DNA from: Nocardioidaceae bacterium UBA4001
Lineage (GTDB): Bacteria; Actinomycetota; Actinomycetes; Propionibacteriales; Nocardioidaceae
Direction of reading: 5' to 3'
NCBI GenBank assembly: GCA_002384855.1
Contig: DGBP01000072.1
Coordinates: forward strand, 1,251-51,570
DNA length: 50,320 nt
Shown: piece after piece, positions 1 through 8,551 of the stretch
Numbering within the stretch: position 1 is the first letter of the stretch
Layout of the letters: the number at the start of each line of letters is the position of its first letter
Position numbers and translations under genes: made by a program
The notes under the pieces: generated by a model
Told to the model about the DNA's origin: nothing
Database searches by the model: none
The model's input: the letters and a program-made list of their open reading frames with translations, nothing else

Positions 1-1356
1 CACCGGCCGCCCTCGGGCACGGTCGCGGGCATCGCGGCGTTCCCGGGTGATCTCGGCGAGGTACTTGTGGAAGTCGACCTGGATCGTGTGCCGTTTCGAC
101 GCGACGTAACGGCGTGCGACCCGGTCGTCGTACTCCTCGATCTGCGCGCGCATCTCGTCGTACGTCGGCAGAGCACCCTCACCCGCGACGAGGTCCGCCA
201 CCCACTCCGCCTGGGCCTCGGCGAGCGGCATGATCGCGCCGAGCGGCTGGATGAGGCCGAGGAAGTACAGCCCCGGGTGGTCGGGGTCCACGACGCGCCG
301 GTACAGGTCGACGTGGTTGTCGGCGGCCCGGACGACCCGCTCGTCGAGGAACGGGAAGGACACCTTGTAGCCGGTGCAGTAGACGACCACGTCGACCTCG
401 GCCGCGGAACCGTCCTCGAAGAACACCTTCCTGCCCTCGAACCGGTCGATGTTCGGCTTCACGGTCAGGTCACCGTGGCCGAGCCGGGTCAGCAGGTCGT
501 CGCTGACCGTCGGATGGGCGTGCAGCACGGCGTGGTCGGGCTTCGGCAGGCCGTAGTCGGTCACCTTGCCCTGCGCGAGCCGGAGCATCGCCGCCATCGA
601 CACCTGCTGCACCTTCAGGGGCATCCGGGCGACGACGGAGTCGGTGAGGTGGTCGGTGGGAACGCCGAAGATGAACTTCGGCACGATGTGCGCGCCGCGG
701 CGCATGGCGAGGTAGGTCTCGTCCGCGAGCCGCGAGGACTCGACCGCGATGTCGGTGGCCGAGTTGCCGATGCCGAGCACCAGCACGCGCCTGCCGACGA
801 GGACGTCCGGCGTCTTGTAGTAGTGCGCGTGCATCTGAATCCCGGGGAAGCTCTCCGACCCCGGGAACGACGGCTCGGGCCAGCGCGGGTCCCAGTGGTG
901 GCCGTTCGCGACGACGACGTGCTCGTAGCGACGAACCTCCGGCTCCGTCGGGTCGCCGTACTCGTTGCGGCCGCGCAGCGTGACCTCGAAGCGCTCGCGC
1001 GGGTCGTCGCCCGGCAGCGGCTCGACCTTCACCACCTCGGTGCGGAAGGCGATCTTGTCGCGGAAGCCGAAGTGGTCGACGAAGTCGTCGAAGTACGCAG
1101 CGATCTGCCAGTGGCTCGGGTAGTCCGGCAGGTCCTCGGGCATCGGGTGGCTGCGGAACTCCATCAGCTGCCGGGAGGTGTTGATGTGCAGCGAGCGGTA
1201 CGCCGACGACATCTGGTTGTCGTTCTCGTAGCGCCAGTTGCCGCCCACCTCGCTGCCGAGCTCGAAGCAGTCGAAGTCGATCTCTCGCGCGTGGAGCACC
1301 TGGGCGGCCGCGATGCCCGAAGAACCGGCGCCGATGATGCAGACCCGTGCAGTCAT
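1..1356 (-). CDS. Flavin-containing monooxygenase (C-terminus cut by window start)
   Basis: Probable FAD/NADPH-dependent monooxygenase of the FMO/Baeyer-Villiger group, which oxygenates a small nucleophilic or ketone substrate in the cytosol; the substrate cannot be told. Reading leftward from ATG at 1356, the N-terminus MTARVCIIGAGSSGIA holds the FAD-binding GxGxxG. An FMO fingerprint FPGIQMHAHYY (FxGxxxHxxxY) is encoded near 820-855. A second dinucleotide motif, GIGNSATD, lies near 760-785, and VVYCTGYKV near 380-405 is the distal CTGY motif. 452 codons are open to position 1 with no stop, so the C-terminus lies outside. It is divergent from the acetoacetate-decarboxylase-like gene, with a 72-bp gap. 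Confidence 0.88.
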   Translation of the reverse strand, partial: MTARVCIIGAGSSGIAAAQVLHAREIDFDCFELGSEVGGNWRYENDNQMSSAYRSLHINTSRQLMEFRSHPMPEDLPDYPSHWQIAAYFDDFVDHFGFRDKIAFRTEVVKVEPLPGDDPRERFEVTLRGRNEYGDPTEPEVRRYEHVVVANGHHWDPRWPEPSFPGSESFPGIQMHAHYYKTPDVLVGRRVLVLGIGNSATDIAVESSRLADETYLAMRRGAHIVPKFIFGVPTDHLTDSVVARMPLKVQQVSMAAMLRLAQGKVTDYGLPKPDHAVLHAHPTVSDDLLTRLGHGDLTVKPNIDRFEGRKVFFEDGSAAEVDVVVYCTGYKVSFPFLDERVVRAADNHVDLYRRVVDPDHPGLYFLGLIQPLGAIMPLAEAQAEWVADLVAGEGALPTYDEMRAQIEEYDDRVARRYVASKRHTIQVDFHKYLAEITRERRDARDRARGRPV

Positions 1357-1428
1357 GGAGGTTCTGGCCTTCCGACGAAGAAACAACAGGGTGCCACAAC
1401 GAGCCCGGCTGCGGTCTAGGCTGAGCCC

Positions 1429-2037
1429 GTGCCTTTCCCGTCGCCGCCATGGTCGCTCCGCGGCGACATGTGGCTCTCCCTCTTCCCCGTCCGGACAGGG
1501 ACCGCGACACGGCCCGCAGGCCTGTACGGCGTCGCGTTCGTCGACTACGCCCCGGGCGGCACGCTGAGCTACCGCGAGCTGCTGGTGGCGCGGCTGGTGC
1601 GCGACGGCCTGGTGCCGCGGATCCGGATCACCGACATCTGGGTCGACTCCGAGGCCTCCCGCGACGGCGGCCGCTCCCTGTGGGCGATCCCCAAGGAGCT
1701 CGCCGAGCTGCACGTCGCCGCCCGCCCCGTCGGCCCGGCGACTCGCACCTCGTGCGACGCGAACCTCAACGGCTCCGCGATCGCGGCCGCACGATTCACC
1801 GGCGCCCGGGTCCCCTCCCTCAGGACGCCCTTCTCCTTCACCGTCTCCCAGGAGACCGGAGACCAGAAGACCGGTGACCGGCCCGGCCTGCTCACCGGCG
1901 TCGCGGGCACCTCCCGCAACCTGCCGGTCACGAGCCGCTGGGACTTCGGCGCCGACGGGCCGCTCGCCTGGCTGCACGGGCGGAACCCGGTCGGGTCGTT
2001 CGTGCTCGGCGACTTCCGGCTGACCTTCGGCGGCTGA
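1429..2037 (+). CDS. Acetoacetate decarboxylase-like family protein
   Basis: A 202-residue protein starting at GTG 1429. The N-terminal MPFPSPPWSLRG and the internal SLWAIPKELAEL segment resemble the acetoacetate decarboxylase (ADC)-like family, whose actinobacterial members are mostly uncharacterised. I cannot point to the Schiff-base lysine of true ADC, so decarboxylase activity should not be assumed. No signal peptide or membrane segment is seen. It is divergent from the monooxygenase and convergent with the secreted peptidase. The start is weakly determined because no strong Shine-Dalgarno precedes it. Confidence 0.7.
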   Translation: MPFPSPPWSLRGDMWLSLFPVRTGTATRPAGLYGVAFVDYAPGGTLSYRELLVARLVRDGLVPRIRITDIWVDSEASRDGGRSLWAIPKELAELHVAARPVGPATRTSCDANLNGSAIAAARFTGARVPSLRTPFSFTVSQETGDQKTGDRPGLLTGVAGTSRNLPVTSRWDFGADGPLAWLHGRNPVGSFVLGDFRLTFGG

Positions 2038-2118
2038 CCCGCCGGGCGGCTCACCCCGGACGCGCCGGCGGCCGGCCCCTCGCGGAGAGACCGGCCACCG
2101 TTCTGCGTGCTGCGTGCG

Positions 2119-3633
2119 TCAGGCAGCGTCCTCGTGCGTGTGCGCCTCGAGGTCACCCGCCGGGTGCGGGTTGCCCGACTTGCCGGCGCTGCGGGCACCG
2201 TTGACCAGCGACGTGTCCTGGGCCAGCGTGATGGCTGCCGCCGCGATGGCGTCGCTCATCACGTCGAGCGCGCTCCGGTTGACGTTGTCGATGCTGTCCT
2301 CGGGGGTGTGGTAGTTCGGGTCGTAGATGATGCCCTCGGTCCCACCGAACAGCTCGACCTCCTCCTGGGTCTTGACGCCGTCGGCGCCGGTGAACAGACC
2401 GGAGGCGGGGACGCCGTTCTCGATGAACGCCTGGTAGTCGGACCGGCCCGAGAACATCGTGTCCACCCAGGGCTGCCCGACCGAGTCGAACCAGTCGGTC
2501 AGCACGTCCTCGGTCTCGGCGGAGCCGGCCGGGACCGTGACAGGAGCGTCGTAGGTCGACTCGTCGGCGTCGTACACGCCGATGATGTGGTTCGGCGAGC
2601 CGACCATGTCGAAGTTCACGTAGGTCGCGATCTCCTCGAGCACCTCGGGGTTGTTGTCGACCAGGTCGTAGACGTAGTGCTCAGAGCCGAGCAGGCCGAG
2701 CTCCTCGGCACCCCACCAGGCGAAGCGCACCTTGTTGTTCAGCTTGTTGACGTCGGCGAGCTGGATCGCGGTCTCGAGGATCGCCGCCGAGCCGGTGCCG
2801 TTGTCGTTGACGCCGGGACCGCCCTGGACGCCGTCGAGGTGGGCGCCCATCATCACGACGTTGTCGTCGCGACCCTGCGAGGTCTCGGTGAGGACGTTGA
2901 AGGTCTCGCGGACCTCGGAGAACGAGCGCAGGTCGAGGAACACCTCGACCGGACCCTCGGCCATCTCGGCGAGCAGTGCCTGCCCGTCCGCCTGAGTGAT
3001 GCCGGTGGTCGGCAGGAAGTCGGGGTTGGGTCCACCGAGTGTGCCGTTGAGGTCACCCTCGGCGTTGTTGTGGACGATCGCCCCGAGCGCGCCCGCCTCG
3101 GCAGCGGCCAGCGACTTCGCCGAGAAAGTGCAGGCACCGCGGCTGATCAGCGCGATCTTGCCGGTGGCGTCGACCCCCTCCCAGGCGGAGGCGTCACAGC
3201 CGGTGGCGGTGGACGGCGCGACCAGCTCCTCCTGGAGGCCCTCGTCGGGGGTGTTGCCGCTGTAGCTCATCATGTGGTGGTCGATGTCGCGCGCGGTCGG
3301 CGACACCTCCCGCAGGGTCTCGGCCAGCGTCTCCTGGTAGGTGAACTCGAAGTACTGTCGCTCGGTCTCGTAGCCGGCCGCCTGCAGCTGCTGCTCGACG
3401 TAGGCACCGCTCGCCTCGTAGCCCGCGGTGCCGGCGGCACGGTCACCGTGCTCGTCGGCGATGGCCTGGAAGGCCTCGAGGTGCTCCCACACCGCGTCGA
3501 CGGACACGGCCTTCGCCATCTTCTCGGCATTGTTGGGGTTGCCGGCCATGGCGGGTGCCGCCAGGGTCGTCACCGCCATCGCGCCGGCCGCGGTGGCGGC
3601 CAGGGACGCGATTGCTCGCTTCTTGATCTGCAC
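2119..3633 (-). CDS. Secreted M28-family metallo-aminopeptidase with PA domain
   Basis: Zinc aminopeptidase of family M28 (Streptomyces griseus aminopeptidase type), probably secreted to release N-terminal amino acids from peptides. I chose GTG at 3633: AGGAG lies 8 nt upstream and the product starts MQIKKRAIASLAATAAG, a signal peptide with likely cleavage after APAMA (about residue 30). A TTG further upstream (3657) would only add residues. A PA insert (GKIALISRGACTFSAK) precedes the peptidase core. The metal and catalytic motifs are present in order: GAHLDG, GVNDNGTGSAA, EELGLLGS, FDMVGSPN and YHTPEDSIDN. The C-terminal tail is His-containing. It is monocistronic and convergent with the ADC-like gene. 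Confidence 0.92.
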   Translation of the reverse strand: MQIKKRAIASLAATAAGAMAVTTLAAPAMAGNPNNAEKMAKAVSVDAVWEHLEAFQAIADEHGDRAAGTAGYEASGAYVEQQLQAAGYETERQYFEFTYQETLAETLREVSPTARDIDHHMMSYSGNTPDEGLQEELVAPSTATGCDASAWEGVDATGKIALISRGACTFSAKSLAAAEAGALGAIVHNNAEGDLNGTLGGPNPDFLPTTGITQADGQALLAEMAEGPVEVFLDLRSFSEVRETFNVLTETSQGRDDNVVMMGAHLDGVQGGPGVNDNGTGSAAILETAIQLADVNKLNNKVRFAWWGAEELGLLGSEHYVYDLVDNNPEVLEEIATYVNFDMVGSPNHIIGVYDADESTYDAPVTVPAGSAETEDVLTDWFDSVGQPWVDTMFSGRSDYQAFIENGVPASGLFTGADGVKTQEEVELFGGTEGIIYDPNYHTPEDSIDNVNRSALDVMSDAIAAAAITLAQDTSLVNGARSAGKSGNPHPAGDLEAHTHEDAA

Positions 3634-3756
3634 GGGCACTGCTCCTGTTCGGGACAAGGCTCACGTCCTTGTGAGCTCGTGACATGGAGCAGTGACCGTA
3701 TGGCGCAGGTCAAACAAGGGACAAGAGAGGGGCTACACACCCAAACCTTCATCTTT

Positions 3757-3782
3757 GTGCGTTGCAGAAACATGCAACGCAC
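3757..3782. promoter_or_regulatory. 10-bp perfect inverted repeat, candidate operator or hairpin
   Basis: GTGCGTTGCA (3757-3766), spacer GAAACA, then TGCAACGCAC (3773-3782) is a perfect dyad. It sits about 125 bp upstream of the aminopeptidase start and about 210 bp downstream of the SDR stop. No T-run follows on either strand, which argues against a classical intrinsic terminator. An operator for a TetR- or GntR-like regulator, or a factor-assisted terminator of the SDR transcript, are both possible. Confidence 0.45.
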
Positions 3783-3837
3783 CGCGGCTCACGCGTTCTG
3801 GAAGATCCCGAGCAGGTTTCCTTCGGGAGGCGCCGTA

Positions 3838-3960
3838 CGGCACCCCGATCGTCACATCGAGGTCGACGACGTCGACGCGGCGCTCGCCACCGTCGAGCGA
3901 CTCGGCGGCACGGTGGTGGCGGCGAAGCAGCCCGTCGGCGAGATGGGTTGGATGGTGAGA
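3838..3960 (+). pseudogene. Relic of a VOC/glyoxalase-fold protein
   Basis: About 35 codons in one + frame read HIEVDDVDAALATVERLGG and then TVVAAKQPVGEMGWM. These are the characteristic second-half strands of a vicinal-oxygen-chelate (glyoxalase/bleomycin-resistance) domain. A VOC protein normally needs about 120 residues. No recognisable N-terminal half precedes it, and the typical metal-ligand end of the fold (such as a DPEGN-type segment) does not follow. Upstream the same frame becomes non-coding-looking. I read it as the remnant of a decayed gene. Confidence 0.5.
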
Positions 3961-3990
3961 CGACCTTGGCCCGGCAAGGGGCGGGCAGGG

Positions 3991-4752
3991 TCAGCCGAGG
4001 AGCCTGCGCACGAGCGGCAGCGGCAGGTGCCTCATCGCCGCCCCGACGGGGACCCAGGGCCAGGCCGGCACGTGGGCCCGCGGCTTCTCCTTCTCGACCG
4101 CCTCGACGATCGCGCGCACGCCTTTCTCGGTGCCGACGATGAAGGGGGCGTTCTTGACCCGCTCGTTCATCTCCGAGCGGATGTAGCCGGGGTAGATCAC
4201 CGACACCTTGATGGGCGACCCCATCAGCTCGGCCCGCAGGCCCTCGGCGAGGTGAGCGACGCCGGCCTTCGTCGCGGCGTAGGTCGTCGCCGTCCTCGGC
4301 ATCCCTCGCATCGCCGACATCGACGAGATCATCACGAGGTGGCCGGCGTCCTGCTCCCGGAAGATCTCCATGGCCGCCTCGGTCTGCGCGAGGGCACCGA
4401 TGAAGTTGGTGATCGCCGTCTCCTTGTTGGCGTCGAAGCGGCCGGTGCCGATCGGGGCGCCCTTGCCGAGACCCGCGTTCACGACCACCCGGTCGATGGT
4501 GCCGAAGTCGTCCTTGAACGCACCGAAGACCTCGAACACCTGCTCGTGGTCGTTGACGTCGAGTGCGCGCACCTCGAACCGCTGAGAGGGATGCCTCGCG
4601 AGCAGCTGGCTGCGGAGCGTCTCGAGACGGTCGGTACGGCGGGCGCACAGCGCGAGGTCGTGGCCGAGGGCGGCGAACTGGCGCGCCATCTCCTCGCCGA
4701 GCCCGGAGCTCGCGCCGGTGATCAGGATGGTCTTCCTCGAATCTGCAGGCAA
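3991..4752 (-). CDS. SDR family oxidoreductase
   Basis: Classical short-chain dehydrogenase/reductase, NAD(P)-dependent, substrate unknown. The Rossmann motif TGASSGLG is near the N-terminus, NAG (VVNAGLGKG) is central, ISSMS supplies the catalytic Ser, and YAATK gives the Tyr-xxx-Lys pair. I favour the TTG start at 4752 (product MPADSRKTILITGASSG) because AAGGA lies 6 nt upstream. A GTG at 4788, inside the phosphatase gene, would add 12 residues. The start therefore lies just after the histidine-phosphatase stop (4763), and the two genes probably share a transcript with the upstream phosphotransferase locus. The C-terminal Trp/Pro-rich tail ends in a basic stretch. Confidence 0.87.
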   Translation of the reverse strand: MPADSRKTILITGASSGLGEEMARQFAALGHDLALCARRTDRLETLRSQLLARHPSQRFEVRALDVNDHEQVFEVFGAFKDDFGTIDRVVVNAGLGKGAPIGTGRFDANKETAITNFIGALAQTEAAMEIFREQDAGHLVMISSMSAMRGMPRTATTYAATKAGVAHLAEGLRAELMGSPIKVSVIYPGYIRSEMNERVKNAPFIVGTEKGVRAIVEAVEKEKPRAHVPAWPWVPVGAAMRHLPLPLVRRLLG

Positions 4753-4762
4753 CGGAGGTCCT

Positions 4763-5431
4763 TCAGCGGTAGGTGATGAAGCCCTCACGGGCCCCTTCGA
4801 GATGGCTGTGGTCGTTGAACGAGATCAGGGTGGCCCCTCGTCGACCCACAACGACCTTGCTGACCGACGAGTTCACCGTGACGGGGTTGAGCTGGGCCCA
4901 GATGTCCGGCGTGCCGCCGAGCAGGGAGGTGACCAGCCAGGAGATCGTCCCGCCGGAGGTGAACACCACGGCGGTCCCGTTGGGCCCGAGTCGTTCGACG
5001 GTACGGCGCAGCGCGGCATCGACCCGGTCGCCGAAGGCGGAGAACGACTCGTCGTAGTCGGCGTCGTACTCGCCCCCGGCCCACCGGAGCATCGCCTCGT
5101 GGAACCAGGCCTGGAACTGTGCCCGCGACATCTCCTCGCCCTCGCCGTACGCCGACGGGTGCATCGCGAACACCTGGACATGGTCGAACTCGTTCCACCC
5201 CGGGTCCTCGACGACCTCGGCGGGGCTCCACCCGGCTCCCTCGAGGGCGTGCTCGGTGGTCTGGCGGTGGCGTCGCATCGAGCCGCGGACGACCAGGTCG
5301 GGCTCGATCCCGCGGCCGGCCAGGGCCTGGCCGAGCACCGAGGACTGCTCCTCGCCGAGGGGGGACAGCACGTCGTAGTCGTCGCTGCCCCAGGACGCCT
5401 GGCCGTGGCGCACCAGCAGGACCTGGCTCAC
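4763..5431 (-). CDS. Histidine phosphatase family protein
   Basis: Phosphoglycerate-mutase-like phosphatase of 222 residues. GTG at 5431 is chosen because the product begins MSQVLLVRHGQASWG, which places the phosphohistidine motif RHG at residues 8-10, where the family has it. A second conserved Arg follows in GSMRRHRQT, the acid Glu is probably in the EFDHV region, and the distal His may be replaced in TSGGTISW, which reads GT rather than the usual SHG. The start overlaps the upstream phosphotransferase stop (GTGA), implying translational coupling. The physiological substrate is unknown. Confidence 0.85.
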   Translation of the reverse strand: MSQVLLVRHGQASWGSDDYDVLSPLGEEQSSVLGQALAGRGIEPDLVVRGSMRRHRQTTEHALEGAGWSPAEVVEDPGWNEFDHVQVFAMHPSAYGEGEEMSRAQFQAWFHEAMLRWAGGEYDADYDESFSAFGDRVDAALRRTVERLGPNGTAVVFTSGGTISWLVTSLLGGTPDIWAQLNPVTVNSSVSKVVVGRRGATLISFNDHSHLEGAREGFITYR

Positions 5432-6275
5432 CGGACCAGCCCCCGGCAGCGGTGCTCGAGATACTGCACGGCGGGACCGAAGACCGCGAAGGCCTCGTTC
5501 GTGGTCTGCCCGTGGTGGTAGCGGTAGTAGATCTGCTGCGCGATGGCCGCGAGGCGGAAGAGGCCGAAGACCTCGTAGAAGCGCCATCGCCCAGGGGTCA
5601 CGGTCAGCCCGGTCCGGGCGCCGTAGTGGGCGACGACCTCCTCGCGGGTGAGCATGCCGGGCAGGTGGGTGGGCTGCCGCCGGAACTGCGCGAACACCTC
5701 GTCGTCGTCGGCCTGCACCCAGCAGGCCAGGGCGCTCCCGAGGTCCATGAGCGGGTCACCGAGCGTCGCCATCTCCCAGTCGAGCACGGCACGCACCTCG
5801 AGGGCGTCGCCGAGCACCACGTTGTCGAAGCGGTAGTCGTTGTGGATGACGCAGGATCCGACGTCGTCGGGCTGGTGGGCGTCGAGCCAGGCCATCACGT
5901 CCTCGAAGTCCCCATCACGTAGAAGTCGGAGCCGACCACCGTGGGGTCGTCGCAGAGCGCCACCATCGCGGGCACCCAGGGGTAGACCGGCCTCAGCCGC
6001 GACTGGAGGGTGAACTCGCGCCGCATGTCGTGGGCGCCCCGGGCCTTCTGCCCGGCCGGCGGGCGGCGCACGATCAGGTCCCGGTCGGAGAAGCGCAGCA
6101 GGTAGGTGAGGTTCGAGGCACCACCGGTGAACTGCCGGACCTCGGGTACGGCGTCCAGCGCGCCCGTGGCAGCGGGGTCGAGGTCCTGGGCCCGGAGCCA
6201 GGCCAGCACGGCGGCCACGTCGAAGGCGTCCTCCTCACGGACCTCGCGCGCACCTGCGACGGGGGCTGCCTCCAT
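5428..6275 (-). pseudogene. Phosphotransferase (APH/ACAD10-like kinase fold) gene with internal deletion and frameshift
   Basis: The N-terminal half starts at ATG 6275 (MEAAPVAGAREVREED) and includes FTGGASNLTYLLRF and DLIVRRPP, typical of phosphotransferase-family proteins near acyl-CoA metabolism genes. It runs to SDFYVM near 5910 and then stops after a few out-of-frame codons. In another frame the C-terminal half resumes as DFEDVMAWLDAHQPDD and carries the Brenner motif HNDYRFDN and the metal motif DWEMATLGDP, ending at 5428. About 60-65 residues that normally lie between these halves are missing, so this is a deletion plus frameshift rather than a single-base error. The junction contains ACGTGATGG twice within 25 nt. 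The gene is probably non-functional, unless the assembly is wrong here. Confidence 0.75.
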
Positions 6276-6345
6276 GGCGCGAGGGTACCGACCGGCCCTC
6301 GCCGATATGCTCGCCGGGTTACGACCTCCACCGCCGGGAGCTCCC

Positions 6346-6879
6346 ATGAACCGCCCCCTGCTCGCTGTCGTCCTCGCCACCACCGTCCTCCTCGCCGGCT
6401 GCGCCGGTGACGACGAGGACGCCCGCGCCCGGACCGCGATCTCCGAGCACCTCATGGCGGAGCAGGAGGACCAGCAGATGATCGCGATGGAGCAGCAGGA
6501 GGCCGACTGCATCTCCGAGGGCATGGTCGACGGCATCGGCGTCGACAAGCTCAAGGAGTACGGCTTCCTGAACGACGACGCGACGGTCAACCAGGACGTC
6601 GAGACTCCCACGATGTCCCAGGGGGACGCCGAGGTGATGGTCGACTCGATGTTCGAGTGCACCGACGTGATGGCGACGATGAAGAAGGAGCTGGCCAACG
6701 CGACGGGCGGGCAGACACCGCAGATGCAGGCCTGTTTCGAGGAGGCGCTGACCGAGGACCTCGTCCGCAACGTCCTGGTCGCCACGTTCGCCGGCGAGGA
6801 GCAGAAGGCGCAGGAGGAGCTCACCGGCCCGCTCGGGGAGTGCATGACCGGCGGGATGGACGCCCCGCAGAGCCAGTGA
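6346..6879 (+). CDS. Small secreted lipoprotein, function unknown
   Basis: A 177-residue predicted lipoprotein. ATG at 6346 has GGGAG 5 nt upstream. MNRPLLAVVLATTVLLAGC is a lipoprotein signal with the lipidated cysteine at residue 19. The mature part is strongly acidic and Met-rich, with three further cysteines (EADCISEG, MFECTDV, QACFEE) plus GECMTGG near the end, so disulfide-stabilised helical repeats are likely. I recognise no enzymatic motif. It is divergent from the broken phosphotransferase and 49 bp upstream of the FAD oxidoreductase on the same strand. Confidence 0.82.
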   Translation: MNRPLLAVVLATTVLLAGCAGDDEDARARTAISEHLMAEQEDQQMIAMEQQEADCISEGMVDGIGVDKLKEYGFLNDDATVNQDVETPTMSQGDAEVMVDSMFECTDVMATMKKELANATGGQTPQMQACFEEALTEDLVRNVLVATFAGEEQKAQEELTGPLGECMTGGMDAPQSQ

Positions 6880-6928
6880 CGCAACCGGCGTGGGCGTAGC
6901 AAGGGCGTCGACCGGGTAGGGGATCCCC

Positions 6929-8551
6929 ATGAGCAGCGCGGACGCGGTGGTGATCGGGGGCGGACCCAACGGCCTCGTGGCTGCGAACATGCTCGCCGAC
7001 GCCGGCTGGGACGTGGTGCTGCTGGAGTCCCAGGACTCGGTGGGCGGCGCCGTACGCAGCGACAGCGACGTGCACGCGGGGTTCGTGCACGACACGTTCA
7101 GCTCCTTCTACCCGCTCGCCGCCGTCTCGCCGACGATCCGGTCACTCGGCCTCGAGCAGTACGGGCTCGAGTGGTCACACTCGGCCGCCGTGGTGGGCAC
7201 GCCGTTCCGCGACGGGCGCTGGGCGCTGATGTACCGCACCCCGGAGGAGACCGCGGCCGCACTCGAGCGGGCCGCCCCCGGTGACGGCGAGGCCTGGCTG
7301 GAGATGTGCCGCGGGTGGCAGCGGATCGGCGACCAGGTCGTCGGCGCCCTGCTGTCCCCCTTCCCCCCGGTGCGCAACGGCCTGGGGGCCCTCACCCGAC
7401 TCCGCCGCGCGGGGGGTCTGCCCTTCGTGCAGACCCTGCTGTCCCCGGCCCGCACCGTCGCCGACCGGCACTTCCGCAGCCCCGAGGCGAAGATCCTGAT
7501 CGGCGGCAACGCCGCGCACTCCGACGTCTCGTTGGACGCTCCTGGGTCGGGGCTCATGGGCTGGCTGCTCGCCATGGTCGGCCAACACCTGGGCTACCCG
7601 GTGCCGCGCGGCGGCGCCGGCATGCTCGCGCTCGCGCTCCAGCGACGGTTCGAGTCCCTGGGCGGGCGGATCGTCACCGGCACCCGGGTGGACCGCGTGC
7701 TGGTCACGGGCGGCCACGCCACCGGGGTCCGCACCGAGCACGGCGAGGTCGTGAACGCTCGCAGGGCGGTCGTCGCCGACGTCTCGGCGCCCGCGCTCTA
7801 CGGAGACCTCGTCCCCTGGGAGGACCTGCCCGCGCGATGGCGACGGCGGATGCAACGGTTCGAGTGGGACCCCGGCACGATCAAGGTGGACTGGGCCCTC
7901 GACAGCACGGTCCCGTGGTCCACGCCCCCCGGGACCGCGCCGGGGACCGTCCACATCGGCGAGACCCTCGACGAGCTCGGCGCAGCCGGCGGGCAGCTCG
8001 CCTCGCACACCGTGCCGGACCGTCCGTTCCTGCTCGTGGGGCAGATGGCGGCCGCCGACCCGACCCGGGCCCCGGAGGGCAAGGAGTCTCTGTGGGCGTA
8101 CACCCACGTTCCGCAGGAGGTGCACCGTGACGCGGGCCCCGACGGCATCCGAGGGGTCTGGGACCACGACGACGTCGAGCGGATGGCCGACCGGATGCAG
8201 GCCCGGGTCGAGGACCACGCACCCGGCTTCTCCGACCGCGTCCTCGCCCGACGGGTGCTCGGGCCGCGCGAGATGCAGCAGCGCAACGAGAACCTCGTCA
8301 ACGGAGCGCTCAACGGCGGCACCTCCGGCCTCCACCAGCAGCTGGTGTTCCGGCCGGTGCCCGGCCTGGGACGGGCGGAGACGCCCGTGCGCAACCTCTA
8401 CCTCGGGTCGGCCTCGGCCCACCCGGGCGGCGGGGTCCACGGCGCGTGTGGCTCGAACGCAGCACGGGCCGCCCTCGCCCATGCCAGGCTGCAGCCACTC
8501 GGTGCCATGGTGAGCATGACGGTGAACCGGAAGGGTAGGAACCGGACATGA
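6929..8551 (+). CDS. Phytoene-desaturase-like FAD-dependent oxidoreductase
   Basis: A 540-residue flavoprotein of the amine oxidase/phytoene dehydrogenase clan, close in layout to the PYROXD2-like proteins of actinobacteria. The N-terminal ADAVVIGGGPNGLVAANML holds the dinucleotide-binding GxGxxG, followed by LLESQDSVGGAVRS, which binds the FAD ribose and phosphate. The C-terminal LYLGSASAHPGGGVHGACG is the typical FAD-closing motif of this clan. No carotenoid genes are nearby, so carotenoid desaturation is not supported. It ends in ATGA, overlapping the SRPBCC gene start, and begins a + strand four-gene run. Confidence 0.87.
   Translation: MSSADAVVIGGGPNGLVAANMLADAGWDVVLLESQDSVGGAVRSDSDVHAGFVHDTFSSFYPLAAVSPTIRSLGLEQYGLEWSHSAAVVGTPFRDGRWALMYRTPEETAAALERAAPGDGEAWLEMCRGWQRIGDQVVGALLSPFPPVRNGLGALTRLRRAGGLPFVQTLLSPARTVADRHFRSPEAKILIGGNAAHSDVSLDAPGSGLMGWLLAMVGQHLGYPVPRGGAGMLALALQRRFESLGGRIVTGTRVDRVLVTGGHATGVRTEHGEVVNARRAVVADVSAPALYGDLVPWEDLPARWRRRMQRFEWDPGTIKVDWALDSTVPWSTPPGTAPGTVHIGETLDELGAAGGQLASHTVPDRPFLLVGQMAAADPTRAPEGKESLWAYTHVPQEVHRDAGPDGIRGVWDHDDVERMADRMQARVEDHAPGFSDRVLARRVLGPREMQQRNENLVNGALNGGTSGLHQQLVFRPVPGLGRAETPVRNLYLGSASAHPGGGVHGACGSNAARAALAHARLQPLGAMVSMTVNRKGRNRT

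Larger units (their letters stand above)
3634..3990. other. Intergenic stretch with a perfect inverted repeat and a gene relic
   Basis: This stretch of 357 bases lies between the SDR stop and the aminopeptidase start and holds no intact gene. It contains a 10-bp perfect inverted repeat (3757-3782) and a short relic of a VOC-family gene on the + strand (about 3838-3960). The aminopeptidase promoter must lie here, but I could not fix its -35/-10 boxes with confidence. Confidence 0.6.
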
